DNA of 64,000 nucleotides from an uncultured Blautia sp. (GTDB taxonomy: Bacteria > Bacillota > Clostridia > Lachnospirales > Lachnospiraceae): assembly GCF_947654165.1 (NCBI RefSeq), contig NZ_CANTKB010000003.1, positions 62,001-126,000 on the forward strand, given 5' to 3'. Positions within the stretch are counted from its first letter, which is position 1. Each line of letters begins with the position of its first letter. The position numbers and the translations under genes are program-made. The notes under the pieces are model-generated. The model ran no database searches. It saw nothing but the letters and a program-made list of their open reading frames with translations, and had not been told where the DNA came from. Of this stretch, positions 1 to 8,286 are shown piece after piece.

Positions 1-1
1 G

Positions 2-85
2 AAAAGTCCGCAGTTTGCAGAAGAATTAAAGAAACTGGGAGGATATGGCATGGAGAAAACAGGAGAGATCAGATGGGTCAGATAG
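2..85 (+). CDS. C-terminal end of a MoeA-like molybdopterin protein (partial)
   Basis: An open frame enters from the left edge and ends at TAG 83-85 after 27 visible codons. The tail (ELKKLGGYGMEKTGEI) resembles the end of the periplasmic-binding-like domain that clostridia fuse to the C-terminus of MoeA, which inserts molybdate into molybdopterin. The frame overlaps the next gene by 13 nt, so the two are probably co-transcribed and translationally coupled. The assignment rests on a short tail and on the molybdenum-cofactor neighbours. Confidence 0.45.
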   Translation, partial: KSPQFAEELKKLGGYGMEKTGEIRWVR

Positions 86-531
86 GGAAAATCGAGAAGA
101 TTCAATACTGTCCTCAAAAAGGGAGAACCTATATTCAGACAGAGGAGCATAAAGTTTCCGTAGATAAGGGTCTGGAAGGGGATTACCACGGAGAAAAAGG
201 GGATGCCAGCCTGACATTGTGGAGTCTGGAGGCCAGAACCATACTGGAAGATCAGGATTTTCCGGGGATTTGTTTTCAGAAATTCCGGGAAAATATTCTG
301 GTTTCCGGTATCGATCTTTCGAAAGTGAATCCGGGAGACTGCCTGGTTGCCGGAGAGGTGCGGCTGAAAGTGGAAAAGAAGGGAAAAAGATGTCATCCGG
401 AGGCGTGTACCCTGGAAGATGGCAGGAAACATTGTCTGCTAAGAACCCAGACTGTGTTTTTAAAACCTTTGTCAGAGGGTATCTTGTATGAAGGAGAAGA
501 AATTCAGGTGGAGGAACAGGAACATGAGTGA
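73..531 (+). CDS. MOSC domain protein
   Basis: A 152-residue stand-alone MOSC domain. MOSC (MoaA/MogA C-terminal-like sulfurase) domains bind sulfur or molybdenum cofactor and act in cofactor sulfuration or delivery. The fold is suggested by the early GLEGDYHGEKG stretch, the middle FRENILVSGIDL segment and the late RCHPEAC segment, which supplies the conserved cysteine region. An AGGAG sequence precedes the ATG. The gene overlaps the truncated MoeA-like frame upstream and moaC downstream, so it sits in a compact molybdenum-cofactor operon. A second MOSC domain is fused to MogA at 1012-1941. The exact substrate cannot be read from sequence. Confidence 0.85.
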   Translation: MGQIGKIEKIQYCPQKGRTYIQTEEHKVSVDKGLEGDYHGEKGDASLTLWSLEARTILEDQDFPGICFQKFRENILVSGIDLSKVNPGDCLVAGEVRLKVEKKGKRCHPEACTLEDGRKHCLLRTQTVFLKPLSEGILYEGEEIQVEEQEHE

Positions 532-997
532 ATTTAATCATTTTGATGAAAATGGGAATGCAGTGATGGTGGATGTATCTGGAAAGGAACCTACATCAAG
601 AACAGCGATCGCCCAGGGAAGCATCCGGGTTTCAGAGGAAATTTTACAGGCGGTTCTGGAGCAGAAAGTAAAGAAAGGGGATGTGCTGGGTGTGGCCAGA
701 GTGGCAGGTATCATGGCGGTAAAACAGACCTCATCCATTATTCCCATGTGTCATCCTTTGATGATCAGCAAATGCTCTGTGGATTTTCAGGTGTTTCCGG
801 ATGAGCAGAGAATACAGGCAACCTGCACAGTAAAAGTGGAGGGGAAAACAGGAGTAGAAATGGAAGCACTGCACGGAGTCAGTGCAGTGCTGCTTACGAT
901 CTACGATATGTGCAAAGCCATTGACAAGCGAATGGTTCTGCAGGACATTCATTTAGTGGAAAAAACCGGAGGAAAAAGCGGTAAATTCCGTTTTTAA
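524..997 (+). CDS. moaC: Cyclic pyranopterin monophosphate synthase MoaC
   Basis: 157 residues, the usual MoaC length. MoaC rearranges the 3',8-cyclo-GTP made by MoaA into cyclic pyranopterin monophosphate, completing the first step of molybdopterin synthesis. Family motifs are clear: the N-terminal MVDVSGKEPTSRTAIA stretch, the PMCHPL motif near residue 75, and GVEMEALHGVSAVLLTIYDM, followed by a lysine-rich end. I chose the ATG at 524, inside the MOSC stop region, because it gives the family N-terminus and has GGAGGAAC just upstream; an in-frame ATG at 488 would add twelve unrelated residues. Confidence 0.95.
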   Translation: MSEFNHFDENGNAVMVDVSGKEPTSRTAIAQGSIRVSEEILQAVLEQKVKKGDVLGVARVAGIMAVKQTSSIIPMCHPLMISKCSVDFQVFPDEQRIQATCTVKVEGKTGVEMEALHGVSAVLLTIYDMCKAIDKRMVLQDIHLVEKTGGKSGKFRF

Positions 998-1011
998 TCC
1001 GGTTTGTCATC

Positions 1012-1941
1012 CTAAGAACGTGCACATTCAGAGGCACTTCCTTTTAAGATTTCAAGGCCGTGCGGGAGAGCAGGGAGAATACAATCCAGGCTTTCTTTCA
1101 CGGCTTTTGGACTTCCGGGAAGATTGATGATGAGAGTCTGTCCCCGCAGGGCAGAAACTCCACGGCTTAACATGGCACGATTGGTAATCTGCATGGAATA
1201 AGCACGGATTGCTTCGGCAATGCCGGGAGCCATACGGTCTGCTACCGCTATGGTTGCTTCCGGTGTTCGGTCACGCAGGGAAAATCCGGTTCCTCCTGTT
1301 GTAAGGATCAAGTCCACTTTCAGGCGGTCGCAGAGATGGATCAGGGTTTCCTCAATGGTTTTCTGTTCGTCCGGAAGAACACGCTGGTCTACAACCAGGT
1401 AATTCTCTTTTTCAATGATTTCGCGGATCAGAGGACCGCTTTTGTCTTCTCGTTCACCGGCAGCTCCTTTGTCGCTGAGTGTGAGAACAGCAGTTTTGAA
1501 ACGGCTGCGTTCTCCGATGATGGTCATTTCATCTCCGGTACGGATGATACCTCCCTGGATTACCTTTGTAAATACTCCTTCTTTTGGCATGATACATTCG
1601 CCCATGATCTTGTAGATTTCACAGTGAGAATGGCACTGTTTTCCAATTTGTGTCATTTCCAGGATAACATCCCCGCACTGGAAGATGGTTCCCACAGGAA
1701 GATTGCGGAAATCGAATCCTTCCACCACCAGATTTTCTCCGAAGGCTCCGTCTATGACGTCAGCACCTCTTTTCTTGAAATCCTCAATTTTATCGTAAGA
1801 TAATAAACTTACCTGTCGATGCCATTTTCCGGCATGGGCATCATTTTCAATGCCGTAATCCTCGATGAACACAGCCTCTTCCACCCGGTGTTTCTGTGTT
1901 CCTTTTTTTTCACTGATACAAATCGCTTTTACAATTCCCAT
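1012..1941 (-). CDS. MOSC-MogA fusion protein
   Basis: 309 residues in two parts. Residues 1 to about 145 are a MOSC domain (AFGENLVVEGFDF and GKQCHSHCEIY, with several cysteines and histidines). Residues from about 150 to 309 are a MogA/MoaB molybdopterin adenylyltransferase, with TLSDKGAAGEREDKSG, the LTTGGTGFSLRDRTPEAT nucleotide loop and INLPGSPKAV. The MogA part would adenylate molybdopterin before molybdate insertion; the MOSC part may handle sulfur or deliver cofactor. It starts 5 nt after moaA on the minus strand. Its Shine-Dalgarno (GGAGGG) overlaps the last codons of moaA, so translation is probably coupled. Confidence 0.9.
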   Translation of the reverse strand: MGIVKAICISEKKGTQKHRVEEAVFIEDYGIENDAHAGKWHRQVSLLSYDKIEDFKKRGADVIDGAFGENLVVEGFDFRNLPVGTIFQCGDVILEMTQIGKQCHSHCEIYKIMGECIMPKEGVFTKVIQGGIIRTGDEMTIIGERSRFKTAVLTLSDKGAAGEREDKSGPLIREIIEKENYLVVDQRVLPDEQKTIEETLIHLCDRLKVDLILTTGGTGFSLRDRTPEATIAVADRMAPGIAEAIRAYSMQITNRAMLSRGVSALRGQTLIINLPGSPKAVKESLDCILPALPHGLEILKGSASECARS

Positions 1942-1946
1942 AAGTT

Positions 1947-2921
1947 TTACCCTCCAATTTGTGACATTTTTCGATGCTCCGGTTCTCCTTCCAGAGCGGA
2001 CTGATGAAAACGGTGTTCCGAAGGCTTCCCGAGAATCGCTGTTTCTATTGCACAGCGGATGTCAGCAGGAGAAGCACCTGTACGGAGAAGTTCTTTTAGA
2101 TTCAGCCCATTTTCATAGTAAAGACATAGTTTCAGGATTCCGTCTGCGGTCAGCCGGATCCGGTTGCACTGATTACAGAATTTTCCGTGGACAGCATCAA
2201 TGAAACCAATACATCCCGAAAATCCCGGGATTTTTATGTAATTAGCAGGACCGTTTCCACGTTTATCTGTAACGGTCTGATAATCAGGATATACAGCAGA
2301 AATCCTGGACAGGAGTTTTTCTTTGTTGTAACCGTGATAGTTCTTGCCAAACCCAATGGGCATGATCTCTATGAAACGGACATCTACTGCATAGTCTTTT
2401 GCAAGATGTACTAAGTCAAGAAATTCATTGTCATTGACCCCTTCCAGAAGAACAGAATTGACCTTGGTGCGGATACCGAGTTCCTGGCATTTCAGGATGT
2501 TTTCCAGCACCAGCTCCTGTCCCGTATGCCGGGTGATCTGTTCAAAAGTTTTGGGATTTAAGGTGTCCAGACTTATATTGATCCCGTCGATTCCCAGTTC
2601 TTTCAGTGCAGGAAGATATTCTGAAAGAAGCATGCCGTTGGTGGTGAGAGTCACCTGTTCTGTACAGGGCAATGCTTTTAATTCCCGCAGAAAATCAATA
2701 CACCCCTTTCGCACTAAAGGTTCCCCGCCGGTAACCTTAAACTTCCGGATGCCGAGTTCACCGGCTAATCTGCAGATCTGAAGAATTTCTTCGAATCTGA
2801 GGATCTCCTGATGGGGAGTGGAAGGGATATCTTCGGGCATACAGTACCGGCAGCGGAGATTACAGCGGTCTGTTACGGAGATGCGGAGATAATCAATCTC
2901 TCTGCCATAAGAATCTTTCAT
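1947..2921 (-). CDS. moaA: GTP 3',8-cyclase MoaA
   Basis: 324-residue radical SAM enzyme that converts GTP to 3',8-cyclo-7,8-dihydro-GTP, the first committed step of molybdopterin synthesis. The N-terminal cluster motif CNLRCRYC and the second cluster cysteines near the C-terminus (CNQCNRIR, then LCLY) are both present, together with the VTGGEPLVR SAM-binding segment. The protein ends in the conserved Gly-Gly needed for catalysis in characterised MoaA. It is the first gene of the minus-strand pair moaA/MOSC-mogA and converges on moaC. No molybdenum-cofactor riboswitch-like structure is evident in the short upstream region. Confidence 0.96.
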   Translation of the reverse strand: MKDSYGREIDYLRISVTDRCNLRCRYCMPEDIPSTPHQEILRFEEILQICRLAGELGIRKFKVTGGEPLVRKGCIDFLRELKALPCTEQVTLTTNGMLLSEYLPALKELGIDGINISLDTLNPKTFEQITRHTGQELVLENILKCQELGIRTKVNSVLLEGVNDNEFLDLVHLAKDYAVDVRFIEIMPIGFGKNYHGYNKEKLLSRISAVYPDYQTVTDKRGNGPANYIKIPGFSGCIGFIDAVHGKFCNQCNRIRLTADGILKLCLYYENGLNLKELLRTGASPADIRCAIETAILGKPSEHRFHQSALEGEPEHRKMSQIGG

Positions 2922-2989
2922 ATTGTGTAACCAGCCTTTCTAACATACTATAAAAATTATACCAGAGATGCAGAATAAAGTACATAAAA

Positions 2990-3040
2990 GAAGCACTGCC
3001 CAGGAAAGAAAAATCCTTCTTCTTGGCAATGCTTCTTGCT
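2990..3040 (-). terminator. Hairpin terminator of the small membrane protein gene
   Basis: AGAAGCACTGCC pairs with GGCAATGCTTCT across a loop, and on the minus strand the stem is followed by a short T-rich run. It lies just downstream of the gene ending at 3053 and upstream of moaA. Confidence 0.6.
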
Positions 3041-3052
3041 TAAAATCATGGT

Positions 3053-3271
3053 TTATCTTTTCAAATAACGGATATACCGGACATCCTCGTAGTCATCAAT
3101 TTTGATTTTCAGGTAGGTCCATGCCATGTGCAGCACAGGTGCAAGACCTGCCAGGAGAATGACAAGGGTTACCAGGCTGATGCTCCGTGTCATCCGATAA
3201 ATGTAAAAAGTGTACATGATGACAAACAATGAAATACTGACTTTTAAGATAGAGATAATTTTTTCTCTCAT
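3053..3271 (-). CDS. Small two-helix membrane protein, function unknown
   Basis: 72 residues: a short basic N-terminus, two hydrophobic stretches (about residues 8-26 and 33-52) and a charged tail rich in D, E, Y, K and R. An AGGAGGTG Shine-Dalgarno precedes the ATG at a good distance, and a hairpin terminator follows, so it is very probably a real monocistronic gene. I recognise no family. It is divergent from the LytTR-DUF3021 pair, with 280 nt between them. Confidence 0.65.
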   Translation of the reverse strand: MREKIISILKVSISLFVIMYTFYIYRMTRSISLVTLVILLAGLAPVLHMAWTYLKIKIDDYEDVRYIRYLKR

Positions 3272-3483
3272 AATGGCACCTCCTGACCTAAAATATAACT
3301 TTATTTTTGTTTATTATACAATAATAGTCTGTAAATTACAATGGAAATCTTGTAAAAAATAATAATTTAGAAGTGGAGGAAAGTGTGAAACAGGATGGGA
3401 ATGTTATTACAGGACACCAAAGATGCAGGTTAGTGGAAAGTATTTGCTGGTCACCTGGATTTCAGAGACATAAAAATCATTTT

Positions 3484-3506
3484 ATTGTAGAATAAATATT
3501 GTAGAA
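3484..3506 (+). promoter_or_regulatory. Direct repeat upstream of the LytTR gene
   Basis: ATTGTAGAA occurs twice, at 3484-3492 and 3498-3506, 14 bp apart and 46 bp before the LytTR start codon. LytTR proteins bind pairs of direct repeats, and small LytTR-DUF3021 systems are often autoregulated, so this is a candidate autoregulatory site. The spacing is not the usual one of about two turns, and the assignment is weak. Confidence 0.3.
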
Positions 3507-3551
3507 CAGAAAGACGTCATTTTTGTTTTAAATGAACAGGAAGGAGGGAGT

Positions 3552-3995
3552 ATGGAAAGTATGGATGTTGAAATAAAAATTATAAAAAATCTAGAGAAAC
3601 CCTATGCGGTCATCTATACAAGCCAGATTGATGAGGAAACACAAAAGATTGTTTCTATGTTGGAGTCGGCCAATGATATTATTACGGCTGTTCATAATGA
3701 CAGGACAATGATACTAAAAGGAGATGATATTTATTTAATCAGAATTGAAAATGAAAAAACAGTCCTGTATGGGAAAGAGAAAAGCTATGTGAGTAAAAAA
3801 CGGTTGTGTGAGTTAGAGAAAGCATTAAAACCTAATTTTATGAAAATCTCAAAGACAACCTTAATAAATTTGAAATACATAGAAGGAATGGAAGCATCTT
3901 TCGGAGGGATGATGTTGTTGATCATGAAAAATGGCTGTAAAGATTATGTGTCCAGGAAGTATCTTCCGGATTTAAAGAAATATTTGGGATTATAA
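3552..3995 (+). CDS. LytTR-domain DNA-binding regulator
   Basis: 147 residues. The C-terminal half (about 60-147) is a LytTR DNA-binding domain: IYLIRIENEKTVLYG, then FMKISKTTLINLKYIEG and RKYLPDLKKYLG. There is no receiver domain, so it is not a classical response regulator; the N-terminal 55 residues are family specific. It is followed 10 nt later by a DUF3021 membrane protein, a pairing common in Firmicutes in which the membrane protein is thought to restrain the regulator. AGGAGGGAG lies just before the ATG. Targets unknown; autoregulation is likely. Confidence 0.9.
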   Translation: MESMDVEIKIIKNLEKPYAVIYTSQIDEETQKIVSMLESANDIITAVHNDRTMILKGDDIYLIRIENEKTVLYGKEKSYVSKKRLCELEKALKPNFMKISKTTLINLKYIEGMEASFGGMMLLIMKNGCKDYVSRKYLPDLKKYLGL

Positions 3996-4005
3996 GGAGG
4001 TTTGT

Positions 4006-4440
4006 ATGAAAAAATTGATTCATCTGTCAATAAAAGGTGTAAGCACTGCCCTGGTCTGTTTTTCACTGTTTGGTGTGATTTGGAATCTTTTCAATGGCGG
4101 TGATTATATTTTAATAAATTATACCTATACAAAAATGGTGCTGGGAGCAATTGTCGTAGGATTAGGTTTTTCCATTCCCGGAATTGTATATGAGAGTCCC
4201 AATCTTCCTTATGTAATGAAAATCGTGATTCATATGGGAATTGGCTGTGCTATATGTCTAGTGACATCTTTTGTGGTTGGATGGATTCCTATATCTTTGG
4301 GTATCAAAGGATGTGTTGCTGTAGTTGCAGCAGAAATTGTGACAGCATTTGCCTTGTGGTTTGGATTTTCCCTGTATTATAAAAAACAGGCAAAGAAAAT
4401 GGATGACAGGATAAAAAATAAATTAAGAGAAGAAAAATAA
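4006..4440 (+). CDS. DUF3021 membrane protein
   Basis: 144 residues with four predicted transmembrane helices (about 8-27, 39-60, 71-93, 99-122) and a basic C-terminus, matching the DUF3021 family in length and plan. It directly follows the LytTR gene with a Shine-Dalgarno AGGAGG. In known pairs of this type the membrane protein modulates its LytTR partner in response to an unidentified membrane or stress signal; that role is inferred here from gene order. Confidence 0.85.
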   Translation: MKKLIHLSIKGVSTALVCFSLFGVIWNLFNGGDYILINYTYTKMVLGAIVVGLGFSIPGIVYESPNLPYVMKIVIHMGIGCAICLVTSFVVGWIPISLGIKGCVAVVAAEIVTAFALWFGFSLYYKKQAKKMDDRIKNKLREEK

Positions 4441-4550
4441 AGAAAGGTATGATGTATGTTTCTTGCGCAAACTTCCCACATTGTTTGTTTAGCGTGTCTG
4501 CATCGGTAAAAAGTACTTATTGGGTTCGGAATTTTATCGGCCAGACCATA

Positions 4551-4775
4551 AATAGGCCAAATTTTGTGATTTCTTTCGTTACGACCTACTTTTTTCTGAC
4601 CTCAATAGGCTAAATTCCAAGATTTCTACTTTTCTACTTACTTTTTTGGAGAAGAATATAGGCCAGATTTAGAGAATCTTGCTTAGCAGCCTATTTGTTT
4701 TCAAAATAAGTATGCTTAATTTCAGAATTTATTAAAACCCACCTATTTGAGCCTGAAAAATGTAGGCTAAAAATC
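4551..4775. repeat. Array A: degenerate 52/53-bp periodic repeat
   Basis: AT-rich intergenic region between convergent genes. TAGG-type cores begin at 4553, 4606, 4659, 4711 (written TATG) and 4763, spaced 53, 53, 52 and 52 bp. CCTA-type cores begin at 4585, 4637 (written CTTA), 4690 and 4742, each 21-22 bp before a TAGG core. Flanks are commonly CCTA(C/T)TTTT and TAGGC(C/T)AAATT; the rest of each unit differs. The same layout recurs at 50950-51185 and 58898-59168. No open frame of note lies in 4441-4862. Confidence 0.8.
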
Positions 4776-4782
4776 ACAAAAT

Positions 4783-4854
4783 AATATTTTCAACTGAAAA
4801 AGTATTGGAACAGGGGCACATCTGCTTCCGCAATGCCTTTTCAGTTGAAATATT
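4783..4854 (-). terminator. Long hairpin downstream of prs
   Basis: TTTTCAACTGAAAA at the left pairs with TTTTCAGTTGAAA at the right, and an inner stem (GTATTGGAACAG with CTGCTTCCGCAATGC) continues the pairing, so about 72 nt fold into one rod. On the minus strand an AT-rich tract follows. It ends eight nt from the prs stop codon and is probably the operon terminator. Confidence 0.65.
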
Positions 4855-4862
4855 GAGTTTTC

Positions 4863-6050
4863 TTATTTCTCTGCCAAAGCCTTATTATGCTTCTGCACCA
4901 GTTTATTGATTCTCTCCACTGGATTCAGCAGTGTGCTGATGGAACCATCGTGGTTCAGGGTATCAATGATCAGTGCAATATATTTGCTCATATCACAGTT
5001 TACATAATATGGTTTTGCCAGTAATTCTTCCGGCTGATATACCAGGTTTGTAGTGAGCAGTCTGTCGAAGCTGCCTTCTGCGTATGCTTTATCAAAACGT
5101 TCCAGTCCATTTGTGAACAAACCGAAGGTGGAGCACATGAAAATCTTGGCAGCACCACGTTTTTTCAAAAGAGCAGCAACTTCCAGCATACTGTCACCGG
5201 AGGAGATCATATCGTCAATGATGATCATGTTTTTGCCTTTTACATCAGCACCCAGGAATTCATGAGCAACAATAGGATTTCTTCCGTCAATGATGGTAGA
5301 ATAATCACGGCGTTTGTAGAACATACCCATATCTACACCGAGAACGTTGGCCAGATAAATGGCACGTCCTGTTCCACCGGCATCCGGGCTGATGATCATG
5401 AGATGATCGCTGTCGATTGCCAGGTCAGGTTCTGCTTTAAATAATCCCTTAATGAACTGGTAAGCAGGCTGTACGGTCTCAAAACCGTGAAGCGGAATTG
5501 CATTCTGTACCCTTGGGTCATGGGCATCGAAGGTAAGGATATTGTCCACACCCATGCTGGTCAGCTCCTGAAGTGCCAGGGCACAGTCCAGAGATTCTCT
5601 TCCGGTTCTCTTGTGCTGGCGGCTTTCATATAAGAATGGCATGATAACATTCACTCTTCTGGCTTTTCCGCCTACAGCAGCAATGATACGTTTTAAATCC
5701 TGGAAATGATCGTCAGGGGACATATGGTTGGTCTGTCCGCATACGGTATAAGTCATAGAATAATTGCAGATATCCACCATGATATAAAGGTCATCACCAC
5801 GGACAGATTCTCCAAGAATCCCTTTTGCTTCTCCTGAGCCGAAGCGGGGAGCTTTGGAATCGATGAGGTAAGAGTCACGCTCATAACCTTCGAATTTCAG
5901 AGAATCTTTTTCTTCGTGGTCTCGTTCCTTTCTCCATTTGACAATATAGTCGTTCACTTTCTGACCCATGTCCTTGCAGCTCTTAAGGGGGATAATACCC
6001 AGTCGCCCTACAGGAAGCGTGTTTAAAGTGTTTGTGGATGATGATGCCAT
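4863..6050 (-). CDS. prs: Ribose-phosphate pyrophosphokinase
   Basis: 395 residues, the long form found in many clostridia. PRPP synthetase transfers pyrophosphate from ATP to ribose 5-phosphate, feeding purine, pyrimidine, NAD, tryptophan and histidine synthesis (the his genes are 26 kb away). Visible motifs are VNVIMPFLYESRQHKR, the FDAHDPR metal-binding loop, ISPDAGG and the PRPP loop MIIIDDMISSGDSM. A strong AGGAGG precedes the ATG. Its first 28 nt overlap the end of dnaI, so it is the last gene of dnaD-dnaI-prs. About 60 extra N-terminal residues relative to the short enzymes are not explained. Confidence 0.93.
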   Translation of the reverse strand: MASSSTNTLNTLPVGRLGIIPLKSCKDMGQKVNDYIVKWRKERDHEEKDSLKFEGYERDSYLIDSKAPRFGSGEAKGILGESVRGDDLYIMVDICNYSMTYTVCGQTNHMSPDDHFQDLKRIIAAVGGKARRVNVIMPFLYESRQHKRTGRESLDCALALQELTSMGVDNILTFDAHDPRVQNAIPLHGFETVQPAYQFIKGLFKAEPDLAIDSDHLMIISPDAGGTGRAIYLANVLGVDMGMFYKRRDYSTIIDGRNPIVAHEFLGADVKGKNMIIIDDMISSGDSMLEVAALLKKRGAAKIFMCSTFGLFTNGLERFDKAYAEGSFDRLLTTNLVYQPEELLAKPYYVNCDMSKYIALIIDTLNHDGSISTLLNPVERINKLVQKHNKALAEK

Positions 6051-7066
6051 TTTTCTTTTCCTCCTAAAAGTTTTTTTTGGATTCTTATATCATTTCCAAC
6101 CAGTTTCAGCATGGTGTAATTGCTGGTCACCCTGGAAAACGTTCTTTCAGAATACGTGTTCAGAAAATCCTCCATGGTCAGGTTGGTAGAAATGATGGTT
6201 GCCTTTTGGTTTAAAATTCTTTCATTGATACAGCAAAACAGCTGGGATGAAATAAAACTGTTGGTAAGTTCTGTGCCAAGATCATCGATAATCAGCAGAT
6301 CACATTCGTAAATAAAAGAAGCCATGTCAGCAGATTCTGCATCTTTTTGGAACGTGTTTCTGGACAGCAGATCAAAGAAGTCAAATGCTGTGAAATACAA
6401 CACAAAATACGAAAGATCCAGAAGCTCCTTTGCAATGCAGTGAGTAAGGAAAGTCTTTCCTACGCCGGTGTCGCCGTAGATGAGCAGATTATCCTTTGCA
6501 CTGCCAAAATTACGGATGAAATTCCAGGATTTTTCCACCGCATTCTGTGCGGATTCCAATGCCGTGATTCCGCTGGATTCATCCAAAAATTCCGGAGAAT
6601 AATAGTCAAAGGAAAAATGTCGGAAGTTTTCTGATTCCAGTATATCCCGGATATTGGACTGGGTATACAGAAGATCTACGGCAGCTTTGCGAAAACATGG
6701 GCACTTTTCTACTTCTGTGGTGTCCTGATTTTCCGTGAGGATGAAGCCGGTGTCTTTACAGAGGGGGCAGTCATAGTGGAGCTCAAGATAATCCGTGGGA
6801 TAGCCATGCTCTTTTAGAAGCTGTGCCCGTTCCTGGGACAAGAGGCTGATCTTTCCGGACAGATCAAAGTCCTCGCCTTTAGACGCACCAAGAACCAGCC
6901 GGGCTTTCTGAAGTCCTAAGGCGGCAATTTCCTGACGGATCTCTGCCAGTCTTGGGATTTCTGCTTCCGCCTTGCGGATACATTCGTCCTGCTGGTGTCT
7001 GTGTAAAAACTGTTTTTGGTTATAGTTGCGCATCAGCGCATCATATTGAAAATTTTTCAGTGGCAC
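6023..7066 (-). CDS. DnaI/DnaC-type helicase loader ATPase
   Basis: 347 residues. An N-terminal region of about 150 residues carries a zinc-binding set (CPLCKDTG then CPC), followed by an AAA+ domain with Walker A GDTGVGKT, Walker B LLIIDDLGTE, a sensor-1 motif (IISTNL) and an arginine finger region (SRVTSNY). This is the layout of primosomal helicase loaders that place DnaB-type helicase on DNA at oriC and restart sites. It lies 15 nt downstream of the DnaD-like gene, a standard primosome pairing. DnaI versus DnaC naming varies, so no symbol is given. Confidence 0.9.
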   Translation of the reverse strand: MPLKNFQYDALMRNYNQKQFLHRHQQDECIRKAEAEIPRLAEIRQEIAALGLQKARLVLGASKGEDFDLSGKISLLSQERAQLLKEHGYPTDYLELHYDCPLCKDTGFILTENQDTTEVEKCPCFRKAAVDLLYTQSNIRDILESENFRHFSFDYYSPEFLDESSGITALESAQNAVEKSWNFIRNFGSAKDNLLIYGDTGVGKTFLTHCIAKELLDLSYFVLYFTAFDFFDLLSRNTFQKDAESADMASFIYECDLLIIDDLGTELTNSFISSQLFCCINERILNQKATIISTNLTMEDFLNTYSERTFSRVTSNYTMLKLVGNDIRIQKKLLGGKEKWHHHPQTL

Positions 7067-7081
7067 GGTTTGTCTCCTTAC

Positions 7082-8164
7082 CTATTTTTTTCCAAGAAGT
7101 TGTTTCTCCAGCTCTGCCATGTTGTAGTTTCGTTGATGGAAATTGTTGAATTTGTTTTGGGCTGCTGCGGGCTTTGGTTTGGACTCATTATCTTTTGCAG
7201 CCTTTGCAGCCTTTTTCTGTTGGAAATTTTTATCCAGAGAATCCACATCCGACAGGTGATGTACTCCCTTTTTGAACCAGCTCTCCAAAATGCTGTCAGC
7301 ATAGGAAAAACTAGCTTTGCCTGTAGAGAGTACGGTTCTGCTGCAGGCTTCTGAAATAATATCCAGAGTAAAGCCATATTGGTTCATCCAGAGATTCATA
7401 TACTGGATTTCCTTTTCCAGAGGATTTCGGTTTTTGATTCCGAAAGCCCTTAATATGGTAAAATAATTCCGGTTGTAAAGGTTCGTCTCTTCTTTTGCCT
7501 GATTGACCGTGGCAATTTTCTGTTCAGCCCATGCAAGCCCTACTTTTTTGATGTAGGCCATACTGGTGCTGCCTTTGGAAACACAGTATTCGATTAAATA
7601 CTCCATGAGTTCTCCGGAAAGTCCGACCTCATCATAGAGATAAAGCAGGGTTTCCATATCTGTAGGTGTCAAAGGTTTTCCAAGATACTGTTCCGCAATA
7701 AATAATAACTGCTGCACCTCGTCATTGCCCTTCAGCTCCCTGATTTTGTCCGGGGTAAGACCGGGATTTGGTGCTGCTTCCTGTCCGGCAGCAGAAATCC
7801 TGCTTGCGGCTGCTTCCTGGAAGTGGTTTCTGGAAGTAGCCGAAACAGACGGGGAAAGCTGCACGGGATAGAAGACCACCTTGTTCAGATTTCCGTTGGT
7901 GTCAAAAACAACATCCAGGACCCCTGTCTTTTTCCAATAGCGCAGTGCTCTTTGAATATCAGCTTCCGTGCAATTAAAAACGTCTGCAATAGAGGAAAGC
8001 TCCAGACGGGTTTTCTCTTGACAGGCGTGCCTTAGCAGATAGAGATAAATTTTTACAAATTCACCATTTGCGGAAGGCATATAGCAATCCAGGAAATGGT
8101 TGGAGATGAAAGTGAAATCTCCGGGAAAGCTATTATAAACTTCAAACTGCCCCATTTCAAACAT
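7082..8164 (-). CDS. DnaD-domain replication initiation protein
   Basis: 360 residues. The N-terminal part (about 15-110) is a winged-helix-like DnaD N domain (FVKIYLYLLRH; IADVFNCTEADIQRALRYWKKTG). After a low-complexity alanine/proline linker come DnaD/DnaB C-terminal repeats (LYLYDEVGLSGELMEYLIEYC, AYIKKVGLAWAEQKI, then YMNLWMNQYGFTLDIISEAC and SYADSILESWFKKGV). DnaD remodels origin DNA and helps recruit helicase. First gene of the dnaD-dnaI-prs operon; its upstream region contains paired DnaA boxes. Confidence 0.9.
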   Translation of the reverse strand: MFEMGQFEVYNSFPGDFTFISNHFLDCYMPSANGEFVKIYLYLLRHACQEKTRLELSSIADVFNCTEADIQRALRYWKKTGVLDVVFDTNGNLNKVVFYPVQLSPSVSATSRNHFQEAAASRISAAGQEAAPNPGLTPDKIRELKGNDEVQQLLFIAEQYLGKPLTPTDMETLLYLYDEVGLSGELMEYLIEYCVSKGSTSMAYIKKVGLAWAEQKIATVNQAKEETNLYNRNYFTILRAFGIKNRNPLEKEIQYMNLWMNQYGFTLDIISEACSRTVLSTGKASFSYADSILESWFKKGVHHLSDVDSLDKNFQQKKAAKAAKDNESKPKPAAAQNKFNNFHQRNYNMAELEKQLLGKK

Positions 8165-8286
8165 CCTTTACATTATCATTTTCTTTCTCTTGAATCAACC
8201 TCAGTATAGCACAGAATATCCGAAAAGAGAACCTGATTTTTTTCGACAGCGAAATCCACCAAGTGCACAGAAGATGCTGTGGGAAA

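Noticed and set aside
2922..2990. Molybdenum-cofactor riboswitch before moaA
   Set aside because: The region is short and AT-rich with no multi-stem structure visible.
3376..3490. Possible 37-codon gene starting with GTG after GTGGAGG
   Set aside because: Composition is not protein-like, with no hydrophobic or charged pattern, and it overlaps the presumed LytTR promoter region.
4551..4775. CRISPR-like regular array
   Set aside because: The period is regular but only four to seven bases per core are constant, cores alternate in orientation, and no cas genes are present.
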